64,000 nt of DNA from Alentia gelatinosa (GCA_950022655.1 OX465579.1:135231118-135295117); one strand, 5' to 3'; positions 47,473 to 56,275 are shown, counted from the stretch's first letter. Program-made: numbers and translations. Notes: generated from the sequence alone by a model not told the origin.

Positions 47473-47616
47473 AAAGACATGGTTAGTGTGTCTGAATGGA
47501 ATCTGTTCAGAGATATTTTGATCAAAAATACTCACCAAATTCGAAGAATGAGGTGAGTATTTCTGACCAAAATATCGAGGAACAGATGCAATTCAGACAC
47601 ACTCACTATGTCTTTT
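47473..47616. repeat. Palindrome P9
   Basis: AGTGTGTCTGAAT pairs with ATTCAGACACACT; ATACTCACC pairs with GGTGAGTAT. AGAGATATTTTG pairs with CAAAATATC with GA facing GA. The apex ATTC-GAA-GAAT lies at 47539-47549. TTATTATTATATACCT follows the right arm. Confidence 0.84.
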
Positions 47617-47777
47617 TATTATTATATACCTAGAAATCACTAAAAATGCCATTCTTCAACTCACTAAATAGTAGAATGAGTGGTCACGTGGTACGGAGGG
47701 TAGTATGATACATATTATGCCATAGTGTGGACGAATGATATCATTACTACTAGGGCGTATACATGAGACATTCGTGC

Positions 47778-47806
47778 ACCGGTATATAATAATATTATAT
47801 ACCGGT
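47778..47806. repeat. Perfect 14-bp palindrome with one central base
   Basis: ACCGGTATATAATA, one A, then TATTATATACCGGT. It has no GC apex and is followed by ACCTAAAAATGGC, similar to the right flank of P9 and P8. Confidence 0.8.
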
Positions 47807-47984
47807 ACCTAAAAATGGCAAAATTTTAGCTAGTCACATGATCACATACCCCGTACGTGACAGTGTGAAGTACGGCTATACATATGTCATGGGTAGCAGC
47901 GGGCAGTATGTGTGGGTTATAGTTATACGGCACTGGGGTACCGGGGTATACAATAATAAATTAATATATCATTTTAATACTACC

Positions 47985-48040
47985 ATACTCTGCTGGTATA
48001 TATTTAATACCAATAACCTAGCAGAGGTTGGCATTTGTGT
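47985..48040. repeat. Short imperfect palindrome CTCTGCT/AGCAGAG
   Basis: CTCTGCTGGTA at 47989 faces AGCAGAG at 48020; the arms are short and interrupted. Upstream, 47850-47930 repeats the 47060-47110 block (CATGGGTAGCAGCGGGC). Confidence 0.45.
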
Positions 48041-48097
48041 AACGTACTGGCACGAGTATATAATAAAAGAAGTATATATGTAAAGTCTATCGAGTTC

Positions 48098-48123
48098 TAA
48101 AGTCTAGATCTAGATCTAGAGTC
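48098..48123. repeat. TAGATC hexamer tract
   Basis: Overlapping TCTAGATC palindromic hexamers here, at 48358-48380, 48421-48435 and 48773-48808. Four separate clusters in 700 bases is unusual for the window. Confidence 0.6.
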
Positions 48124-48557
48124 TAGACTTCACTACACTGTCTACGGTGAGACATGGGACAACCTATGTTCTTGTCCATGCTGTCCATATCATTATAAAA
48201 ATATCATTAAAATGATTTTGTTTTATCATAAACATAAACAAACTGATATAATTCTATACTGTCGATAACGGTAGATTGCAGTATTGAGTGAAATGTTAAT
48301 ACTAGAATTTTGTAACTTAGGCCAAATCCACTTAACTATAGACTATATAGTATACTGTGTAGATCTAGATTTAGATCTAGTACTTAATATTTATATTTAT
48401 ACTATATAATATTACAGACAGGTCTAGATCTAGATGTTGTCCCCAAACACGAAACAGGGCCGGGTGTTGACTCCATACACCCCAACCCTTTCTTGTCATT
48501 CCAGACTGGCCGCAGTCTGACATGTATGAAAAACAAATTGAATCGATAAATGTATAC

Positions 48558-48707
48558 CCAGTTGTCTTCGCCAACCTTCAATATAGCTGTCGCTTTCCTC
48601 ATAACTGTGTTTTAGAGGTAGTTTTCCAGTAGATCTTGGCTGGTTCTCAAATCCAGCCATTTTGTTCAATTTGCCTCGCTGGTTCCCTAAGTACAAAGGT
48701 GCCTCGC
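48558..48707 (-). CDS. Candidate upstream TMF1 coding exon (in-phase N-terminal extension) or first coding exon of an unknown gene
   Basis: Acceptor ATGTTTTTAG|GC at 48708/48707, then AAAATGG context ATG at 48658-48660 and an open frame MAGFENQPRSTGKLPLKHSY followed by EESDSYIE. Two donors leave phase 1: GAAG|GTTGGC (48576) and CTGG|GTATAC (48558). Joined to the acceptor at 43518, either reads in frame into the TMF1 MSWW start. It would add about 31-37 residues unknown in vertebrate TMF1. Both donors are weak, so this may be an alternative exon or a separate gene. I do not recognise the peptide. Confidence 0.4.
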
Positions 48708-49119
48708 CTAAAAACATAAGATAGCTGTTCACCCCTGAATGGAGATCAGGGGTGAATACTTTACCTACTCTTGATCTAGATCTCAAAATTAGTCAGATCT
48801 AGATCTAGTCACTTCTCTGAACTGAAGGCGGGGTCAATAAAACTAAGATGGCTCAGTTCCATAGAAAACTAGATTCTTCATAATAACACAAATCGAATTC
48901 TCAATTTCATATCTTTCACTATCTTAGTGAACATTCGTTAAATACGTAGTAATGTTATTACTTTCAGTAAACTTTGGTTATTAACAACATTTGTAGACCC
49001 ACCTTTTGCGACTGACGATCGACTAGCCTGGGCATGCTGTACCCAAAGAGAATACCCAATCAAGGCATATGTTTAATAGAAATGCGCTATAACCTAACAC
49101 CAATACTTGATATTCTTAC

Positions 49120-49250
49120 CTGTTTGTTGATGCGGCCTGTTAGTATCCTATTCAGCTTATAATTCGCCTTTTTATGATCGTCACAATAGTAATGTTGACA
49201 TCCTGCAGAAAGTGGCCATCTTCTGCTGACGTCGCTCAAGGACGAATTTT
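49120..49250 (-). other. Candidate 5' noncoding first exon of TMF1
   Basis: Strong donor AAACAG|GTAAGA at 49120/49119. The sequence upstream contains only a short ATG frame that stops after 11 codons. The true start is unknown. Supported by the need for an exon upstream of the acceptor at 43518 and by promoter-like motifs nearby. Confidence 0.35.
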
Positions 49251-49260
49251 AGTGTGGGTC
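49205..49260 (-). promoter_or_regulatory. Candidate TATA-less promoter with CRE-like and YY1-like sites
   Basis: On the minus strand GCGACGTCAGCAGAAGATGGCC places a CRE-like GACGTCAG next to AAGATGGC, the YY1 core commonly found just downstream of housekeeping start sites. It lies immediately upstream of the candidate first exon donor. No TATA box seen. Confidence 0.33.
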
Positions 49261-50110
49261 AGGACTATGTAGATGGCGCTAGTGTATAACGTAAGAACGT
49301 TTAACGCTAGATGGGGTTATTAGGGACCATAGAACTAGAGACCCTGGAAGGCCAACTCACGGGGTTCTGGTTCTTTGATTAAACTGGGCTTTGATTTTGC
49401 TTCCATATGGAATTCTATGGAATCTTCACTCATATTCTAAAAGTCCAACATTTTGCCTAACTTTAAGCATGGTTTCAGAGAAAATATGACAAAAATGACA
49501 ACAGATAAATCACCTCAATAAATTCAAAATATACATGACAATAAAGTCCATAATCTCGGGTTTAATTAATATGGTATCCTTTGTAAATCTGTATCTCTTT
49601 TACAGCCTAAGTTATGAGAATTTTTGTATTTCAAGTAAAAAATAACTAGTTTTCAGTCCCCAATATGGTTGCACGACCTATAGTAACGCGCACAAGTGCA
49701 CCATTCTCGGGAGAGGAACTTTCTAGCCGAGAAGTGTGAAAGCCTAGTCTAAATAGCTTAGAACCAGAGACCTAAACATATAATCCAGGAGGGCATATTA
49801 GGGGCTATGGTGCGATGTAAATTCAAATAGTGTTTCCCTAAAAGATCTTATAGATTGACTTGTGCTGCATATCTAATTAGTTTAAGTAAGCATTTGTTTG
49901 TATACCAGGGTATATATATATATAAACTGATACTTCCAGTTCTGATAAAGTGATATAAAGATATATTGATTATATAATATATGATAATACTATGTATTCA
50001 ATGAATACTAACAATAAAACTATGACTTCGTTTTGGCTGATAATACGATTAGCGATTTATTTCATACGATGATTGATATTGTCACTCGCCAACCCCTGCC
50101 AAAACTGAAT

Positions 50111-51106
50111 TCAAGGGGAAAAAAGATTATTAACAATTTGTTTATCTAATTGTATCTTATTCTCCATTGTCCTTTGCAAATATGAAAGAACACTCCAGCT
50201 AGACCAATCTCCAATTTCTTTGATATCACTAAGAGAAACTCCTGCCTGGTGCAACGCTGATGCACCACCTCTGCGTAATGAATGTGAAGTAGCCTTGTCA
50301 AGGCCATTTAGAGATAATAGATGAGAAAATTTTTTGGAGAACCAACTATAAGTAGCAGGTTTCAGTTCACCATGTTTGAAAGAGGATATTAAATGAGACT
50401 CTGGCTGAAAGGAAGCCATACGTAACATTCTTGATACGAAGTGAAATATACAAAAGGGAGAACCTTTGATCTCTGAAAATGGAATTGTCAAAAACCTGTC
50501 ATTAAATTGAATTGTCTTTGACCTTGTAATTTTTAGATAAACATGAGTAGTTGTGAAGGTAACATTTTTTACCAAAACTGCAAAACCTTCCTCGAGAATA
50601 TTCGTCTTCCTCAGAAGTCCACGAAATCCTAAAAGACATGATAACCAAAAGGACACATTTTCCATTTTTGACATATCCAGGGAAAAATATATCATTAGTA
50701 ATTCAATTTTTTGAATAGGCCTAGCTTGTACTATAGTATAACCAATGGTTCTTTTAATTCCCATTAAATTCGTTTTAATCTGAAAATGATCCACTGGAAC
50801 ATGTTCAAATCCATTTACCTTATGAAATACCCATAGGGCAGAAAGATAATTAATGATGGAATTATATTTGAAAGATTTCGCCATGTATGAAAGATACATG
50901 CAAACAATATAAATCGTAGCAGGTAATGGACGAAATTGAAATTCTTGACAAAATCGAAGATAATGCGTCCACTGGCATTTCCTTGTAGTCGACATATTGG
51001 CTGACATCCAACTGCGTTGATACTCGAACATATCGCCTTCAAGACCTATAACAACAAAATTGATCAACCATGAAAGAAGGAATAATTGACTTATTCCTGA
51101 CATCAT
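50111..51106 (-). CDS. Tyrosine recombinase (phage-integrase fold) of the DIRS-like element
   Basis: 331 codons without a break. The C-terminal catalytic set is present: R162 in LLGFRGLLRK, H275-x-x-R278 in TSHSLRRGG, W301 in IGDWSSWS (the position usually His or Trp) and nucleophile Y309 in LSYLQR. The N-terminal half has the helical SAM-like core-binding region (about 25-130). It would cut and rejoin circular cDNA at the target. The start overlaps the RNase H frame by about 70 bases, which may be natural for this class. This is the only intact frame of the element. Confidence 0.88.
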   Translation of the reverse strand: MMSGISQLFLLSWLINFVVIGLEGDMFEYQRSWMSANMSTTRKCQWTHYLRFCQEFQFRPLPATIYIVCMYLSYMAKSFKYNSIINYLSALWVFHKVNGFEHVPVDHFQIKTNLMGIKRTIGYTIVQARPIQKIELLMIYFSLDMSKMENVSFWLSCLLGFRGLLRKTNILEEGFAVLVKNVTFTTTHVYLKITRSKTIQFNDRFLTIPFSEIKGSPFCIFHFVSRMLRMASFQPESHLISSFKHGELKPATYSWFSKKFSHLLSLNGLDKATSHSLRRGGASALHQAGVSLSDIKEIGDWSSWSVLSYLQRTMENKIQLDKQIVNNLFSP

Positions 51107-51383
51107 AACGACGTGACAAAAAATCGGGCAGGATATTATCCTCCGATTTAATATAAGTAGCCGTTATTTCAAAATTAAATACTACACTAAGCCAGAAGAG
51201 TTCACGTAGCCAATTCATAACCTGTAAATTTCCACTTCGCCCTGTATTAATTGCAGTAATAACTTGAGTATTATCTGAAATTAATTGAACAATTGACCCC
51301 ATTTTTGTACAGCTGCCATTACTGGCCACAATTCTAACACTTTTATATTTTTGTCCACCGACTCCAAGGGACAATGGAACCAA
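51039..51383 (-). pseudogene. DIRS-like RNase H, C-terminal part
   Basis: Only the part after about 51300 is in the true frame: ISDNTQVITAINTGRSG (RNase H Asp) through EDNILPDFLSRRYDV. It overlaps the start of the recombinase frame. Confidence 0.7.
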
Positions 51384-51919
51384 TGATGGGACATGGTATG
51401 ATCATAAGGGACTCTAGGTAAAACATCAGTCCATACACCAATCAAAAATTCATTAGCAAAGGTCGCACCAAAGCCTGAAAAAGATGAATCTGTTTGTACT
51501 TTAACAAAAAAATGATGTTTTGGTATTAACAAATGTTTACTACCATTAAAATTTTCTAAAAAACCTTTCCACCATTGCAAGTCCAACCTTAGCCAATCTG
51601 GAATCTTGCAACGGATCAATTTATCTTTCATAAACGTGACAAAATTAATCACCCGTCTGGAAAAGGTCCTTCCACCTTTCACAACGGTACTAGCATGGGC
51701 TAAATAGCCTGCTAAAACAGCCATCTCATGATAAGATGCTGTGTCTTTTGATAAGTAAATATCAATTAAATTCTTCAATTTAATTAATTTCTCCATAGGA
51801 AAACGAACCTGCATATCTACATTAGACAATTCAATTCCTAAAAAAGTAACTTCTTGTGTAGGACTTACCACCTTGGGCCATGCTATACCAAATCCTAATG
51901 ACCTTAGGAGATTTATCAA
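51281..51919 (-). pseudogene. DIRS-like RT thumb and RNase H, first part
   Basis: Continues the RT domain with FLGIELSN and includes the RNase H start VQTDSSFSGFGATF (first Asp of the active site). The C-terminal end is lost to a frame change in a four-G run at about 51303; the rest of RNase H is in 51039-51383 (SDNTQVITAINTG; LPDFLSR). Confidence 0.8.
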
Positions 51920-52964
51920 AAATCATGAGTTTCTCCTGACAATCTGCAAAAGTATCACCGATTATCAAAAAATCGTCAAGGTATCCAAACACCCTATCAA
52001 CCCCTCTACGTTCCATTGATCTCACAATGAACTCGGTTAACTGAGTAAATATAAAAGGAGCACATTTGAGACCGAATACCAAACGGTTTGACTCAAAAAA
52101 GACCTTTTCACCTTTGTCTGATTCCCATTGGAATCCCTGAAAACGCCAATGTTCAGGATTAACTGGGATACTACGATACGCGTCTTGAATGTCGAGAACT
52201 GCAAAATAACAATTTTTTGAAATATTATCCATAACTGTATCCATTTGGAGATACTTAAATTTTGAACAGACATCATCCATAAAATTATTAATACTGTAAT
52301 TCAGAGGTCGTTTACAATCAGTAATGGGTCTGAGCTTGCCTGATGATTTCTTTACCGCTCCTAAAGAGTGTATACATTGAGGAGGATCTGAAACAATTGT
52401 AATTTTTCCTTCTATCAACTCTTCTGATATGGTATCGTTCATTTGTTTACGAAATTCATCTGAGTAAATGCTATCGTAATTTTCAGAAAAATACGAACCA
52501 TCAAATTTGGAGTCAACAATGGAAAACCCATCGCGGACCCCCAAAAATATATAATCAGCATTAATATCAAAAGTTTTTGAATAACCTTCATCATAAAATC
52601 GACAAACATTCAGCTGGTTTCTTCTACCTGCAAGAAAATGATTATTATCGCAATCCCCACCACAAGGGCGAACGAAGGGTATAGACGTTTCTACAAACGA
52701 ATTACTTTCTTCATCTGAAAATTCCACGTCCCATGAAACAATACTGTGTGCATTTATTTCATCCGATCCAGTCATGCCAGAGCTCACAACTGAAACATTC
52801 GACAATTCAACAAATTTTTCATTTTTTGAAAAACCTATCTGATCCCGTACGGTAACAGGAACAACCTCTGCGCTGGAGTCAATTGGCGGTCCACACGAAG
52901 ATAAATCTTCGCCCACCATCAAATTAGAAGTGATACAAGCCGTTCTAACCTCATTTACGTACAT
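51831..52964 (-). pseudogene. DIRS-like reverse transcriptase domain
   Basis: 377 codons from the first ATG after the TAG at 53022, same frame as gag. Catalytic motifs: LDIQDAYRSIPV (Asp at about residue 258), GLKCAPFIF (about 298-306) and YLDDFLIIG (about 328-336). The frame changes after about residue 348 in a run of five T (near 51930 on the plus strand); the domain continues in the next frame. Confidence 0.85.
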
Positions 52965-53021
52965 ACCGAGATGATTATTTTTCTCCTTATTTGTAATTCG
53001 TTCAGGAGAAAAAACCTTATC

Positions 53022-53438
53022 CTATTTAGGATCTTTTTGCTCACCTGGTCTGTCCTTTGGACCTTTACGGCATGACTGGACCAGATGACCCTGTGCACAA
53101 TACGAACATTCATGTCGATAAAGACAATTTGGGAAAGTACAACCCTTGGTGGAATTGAACTTCCAGCAAACCCCTTCGTTCTTACCCTCCTGGCGCTTGA
53201 CCTGCGTTTTCTTCTCGGTTTTTTCCTGAAATTCTTTCAGTTTTTTCGAAAGATTAACAAAGGCAAATGTTGTCTCATAGTTGAGAAACTTTTCTGTTAA
53301 AAAAGAGTCTCCGTAACCGAAACCATCTGTACCCAAACTGTCCGCCTTTTCTCTCATTGCTAAATCATACTCCACAAGGGATTTCCCTGTGTGGGTTGGC
53401 TTGCGGTCGATTAGATACGAAATATGATCAGCTAGCCC
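53022..53438 (-). pseudogene. DIRS-like Gag, C-terminal zinc-finger part
   Basis: In frame with the upstream part after TAG. Encodes a CCCH-like motif CWKFNSTKGCTFPNCLYRH and directly after it a knuckle CSYCAQGHLVQSC. This pair is typical of Gag proteins of tyrosine-recombinase retroelements. Ends at another TAG, after which the same frame continues into the RT region. Confidence 0.75.
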
Positions 53439-54158
53439 CTAAGTGTGTTGCCCTTGCGACGATAACGTCCTCAACAACCCCATGTTTGCACTGAGAACTT
53501 GATCAAAAGTAGGATTATCACAACCTGGCGGTAAAAAAGGGGTAAGGGAAAAGAATCTTGACTTACGTTTCACTTTCTCTGTACATGAATGACCACCTGT
53601 GCAACTTGAAACATTTCCCTGTACATGTGGAGGAAGAAACATTCTGGTACTAGGATACGTAGGTTTCAAACCATCATGAACATGTGAACCTTTAGGCAAA
53701 GTCGGATACGTAGATTTCAAAACATCAGTAGTTTGTGGAACCTGAGGCAACGAAGCATGACTGCCTATTTCACGGGTGAATGCGCTTGGCATTGCACCGT
53801 CGCCACCACGTGGCACCCCCTCACTCCGGCCGGACCCCTCCCCGGGTGCATTCCTTAACTCAAAATCACGAAAACTTGAACATAAAACCTGTATATCTGA
53901 CTTAATAGAGGAAACCTCCTTTTTAAGTACAGAATGTTCTAACAAAAGGCTACTAACCCAGGGAGGCTTCTGCCACGGGGATCCATCGCCGCCCTCCGCA
54001 TGTCCTCCAACTGCTCCCAAGTTTTCCTCCCCGTTTCGTACTGCTGCTTGCAACTCTTTGAGTTTGCAGGTAGGACAGCCTTCTCTATGTGAGCGGGCGT
54101 CATAGTCCAAGCCACAAGTGTCACACTTGTGCATAATAACCAAAAGGTTAGGAAACAA
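53439..54158 (-). pseudogene. DIRS-like Gag, N-terminal part
   Basis: 239 codons. Near the start CDTCGLDYDARSHREGCPTC is a zinc-ribbon-like CxxC...CxxC pair, followed by a Lys/Leu heptad stretch and a Pro-rich linker. The frame ends at a TAG but continues in the same frame into 53022-53438, so this is one gag gene with an internal stop. I chose no firm start: ATG at 54158 and a second ATG nine codons on (MHKCDTC) are both possible. Confidence 0.7.
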
Positions 54159-54406
54159 TGGACAAAAGTCACTGAAAAGTCGACAAAGTCGAGAAAAAAA
54201 TTTGAAGCGTGGAGGTGCAGGCGGCGACGGATCCCCGGTGAGTGAGGCCGGCTGCAGGTGTGGTCCTCCTTTTTATAACCCTTCTGGTCTGCCCTCTGGT
54301 GCCGATCCTTGGTAACGCCTAGTCCATGTTCCTCAAAGCAGGTCCTCTGGTGGGATAAAGCTGGACTACCATTTATATGTCCATAAGCGCGAGTGCACTT
54401 ATAGTC

Positions 54407-54410
<4 letters not shown>

Positions 54411-54438
<28 letters not shown>

Positions 54439-54439
54439 G
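54411..54439. repeat. (TA)n microsatellite
   Basis: About 14 TA units at the upstream side of the DIRS-like element, possibly its insertion target or edge. Confidence 0.9.
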
Positions 54440-54471
54440 CAACTAAAGGAAAAACATTCATCGAAATTACA

Positions 54472-54633
54472 ATATTAAGAGAAAACGTGGTCACTAAGCC
54501 CGAAGGGATGGCCGTTCGAGGTCTTTTAATACCATAAATACGTCCCGACGCCGCAGGCGGAGGGACGTATTTATGGCATAAAAAGGCCGAGAATGGCATC
54601 CCTACGGACTCAGTCACTAGGTTTTCTTATTAT
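54472..54633. repeat. Palindrome P8, copy 2
   Basis: CCATAAATACGTCCC pairs with GGGACGTATTTATGG; AGGGATG pairs with CATCCCT. TTCGAGG and GCCGAGAA put GA opposite GA. A symmetric GAC/GGA loop precedes the apex GCC-GCA-GGC at 54550-54558. Confidence 0.87.
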
Positions 54634-54741
54634 CAGGCTACATACCTAAATATTTAAAAAAAAGGCCATTTTAGATACTTATTAAATGTACCAATTGACC
54701 CAATGGCCAAAGTGCGCCCGAATATTCACTACGGGGCAGTG

Positions 54742-54826
54742 CACCCGAACATTAATTATATTGCACCCCTAGCAGCGGGTAGTATTTCATAGATGTTCGG
54801 CCATAGGTATGTAATAATAAGAGAAA
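54742..54826 (+). repeat. GCACCCCTAGCAGCGGGTAGT module, copy 2
   Basis: GCACCCGAACATTAATTATA, then TTGCACCCCTAGCAGCGGGT, then TTCGGCCATAGGTAT. It runs directly into the border of palindrome P8 copy 3. Confidence 0.75.
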
Positions 54827-54984
54827 ACGTGGTTACTGAGCCCAAAGGGATGGCCTTTTGAGGGCGTTTTATACCATAAATATGTCCCGACGCCGCAGGC
54901 GGAGGGACATATTTATGGTATAAAAAGGCCGAGCATGGCATCCCTTCGGGCTCAGTCACTACGTTTTCTTATTATTACATACCT
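54805..54984. repeat. Palindrome P8, copy 3 (longest and best preserved)
   Basis: Arms of about 85 bp: AGGTATGTAATAATAAGA pairs with TCTTATTATTACATACCT across the full 180 bp. TATACCATAAATATGTCCC pairs with its complement. TTGAGGGC and GGCCGAGC put GA opposite GA; the apex is GCC-GCA-GGC at 54892-54900. Confidence 0.9.
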
Positions 54985-55010
54985 GAATATAAAAAAAAGC
55001 CTTTTATGTA

Positions 55011-55212
55011 CAGTAAAACCCCTCTTCCGGGACACCCCGCTTAAGGGGGCACCCCGCTTAAGGGGGCAATTTGCTCAGAACGTAAATTTTTCCCTCTATT
55101 GAGAGTTTATTTTAACCCCGCTTTAGGGGACACCCCGCTTAAGGGGACATCCCGCTTTAGGGGACAGTTGTTCGGTACAGAATTGCTTAAAAACCTCACT
55201 TAAGGGGACAGT
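55011..55212. mobile_element. Pogo-like MITE fragments
   Basis: Starts TACAGTAAAACCCCTCTTCC and repeats ACCCCGCTTAAGGGGACA several times in tandem; it resembles 11524-11694 (shared TATTGAGAGTTTATTTTAAC-type block). The right terminus is not clear. Confidence 0.55.
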
Positions 55213-55702
55213 TTTGGAGGGACATCATATAAAAAATACTGAAAATCCAGTTCATGTAGTGTCTCCTGGCCCTCTCCAGGAAGTCCAGGAGGTCCACCTT
55301 GTTGAAGGGAGTGTCTAGGCTGAGAGAAATCAGCGGCCGCATAAGCGACTCACCATGAGCCGCCCAGAGCCGCGACGGCTCACTGAATACCACACCTTCA
55401 AAGCCGCCAGCCCGCCCTGAACCGCCCATAATTAGATTTTCAATCCATTATGAACCAAAAATTGAAATTTTAAAATCTGAATACCATGTTCTTTAGCGGC
55501 CGGAGTGTGTTTTTTCGAGGTAATAACCACATCTCTAGCGGCTCTGGGCGGGTCACAGTGAGTGAATATTAGTATGAGTGACTTTCGCACCGGTTGAAGG
55601 TAGGGGGTTAGAGGCCCGCTTACAGGTTAGCGGAGGGCACTGCGCCCGTAGTAAATATTCGGGCGCACTGTGACCATTAGGTCAATTGGTACATTTAATA
55701 AG

Positions 55703-55791
55703 TACAGTAAAACCCCTCTTAAGGGGACACCCTCCGTTCCGGGCCAACTGCCCCCTTAAGCGGGGTGTCCCCTTAAGCGGGGTTTTCAGTC
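55703..55791. mobile_element. Short pogo-like foldback (about 89 bp)
   Basis: TACAGTAAAACCCC at the left and GGGGTTTTCAGT at the right, both followed inwards by the CTTAAG-GGGACACC type repeat in inverted orientation. Confidence 0.55.
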
Positions 55792-55818
55792 TGCCAATGG
55801 TTATACAATATAGAATAC

Positions 55819-56275
55819 TGTAGTACAGAATACGATCACACCGGAGTACAGTTACAAAGGTTTATTGAAGGAAACAGGCAAGCCTCAAGCGGCACAAGGT
55901 AAGTGTTTCTAGTTATAGGCCCGGAGGCTACGTGTACGTTTAAGGTAAGTAAGAGTTCGTTCATTCAGTCTCTATAGTTCAGTCGCCGGCCCTCTCCTGG
56001 CTCGCGTCCCAGCTCCGGCGATCTCTGCAGCTGGCCTCGCAGGTACGTGGGTTCCTCCGTCAGCTCTCCAGTCCACTGGAGGTCACGCAGGTAGGTCGCA
56101 GCTTCCCGGAGGTGTCCTTCACCGAGTCCAAGTCAAGACTGACTCCCAGAGGGTCAGTGGCCACCTTTATAGGAGGCTCGCTCCTGCTTGCCCTGACGTC
56201 ACTACCGGTCGGGGCGACCCCTAGCGGCCCCGGGAGGAGGCTCCGCACCCCTCCTCCAAACTCACTAGTACCACA
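55819..56275 (-). repeat. 3' LTR (457 bp), complete
   Basis: On the minus strand it starts TGTGGTACTAGTGAG and ends GTACTACA (TG...CA). The start is fixed by the polypurine tract, the end by the copy at 63162. The minus strand reads TTTATAAAGG-like (CCTTTATAGG on plus at 56164), a weak TATA-type signal, and AATAAA near the end (TTTATT at 55861) as a likely poly(A) signal. Confidence 0.93.

Larger units (their letters stand above)
49900..54440 (-). mobile_element. DIRS-like tyrosine-recombinase retrotransposon, decayed
   Basis: Minus-strand order is Gag (two parts), reverse transcriptase, RNase H, tyrosine recombinase, with no DDE integrase and no aspartic protease found: the DIRS/Ngaro/PAT type. 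The left limit near a TA run at 49911-49923 and the right limit at the (TA)n tract 54411-54439 are guesses; I found no clear terminal inverted or split direct repeats. A TATA-like GGTTATAAAAAGG lies upstream of gag near 54270-54282. Reading frames are interrupted by two in-frame TAG codons in the Gag/RT part and by at least two single-base frame changes. Confidence 0.85.
54676..55704. mobile_element. Composite inverted-repeat element with about 67-bp ends
   Basis: The left end 54676-54742 (TACTTATTAAATGTACCAAT... GGGGCAGTGC) and the right end 55638-55704 are reverse complements with few differences. Inside lie the GCACCCC module, palindrome P8 copy 3, pogo-like ends and GCCGCCCAGAGCCGC inverted blocks. 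No transposase frame. It may be a nest of elements rather than one unit. Confidence 0.6.

Noticed and set aside
42161..47616. Palindromes as a CRISPR-like or bacterial repeat system
   Set aside because: Spacing is irregular, arms differ and the host is clearly eukaryotic.
46975..48060. Possible Helitron with 3' hairpin and CTRR end
   Set aside because: Hairpins are far longer than a Helitron terminal hairpin and I see no CTRR followed by T insertion site or 5' TC end.
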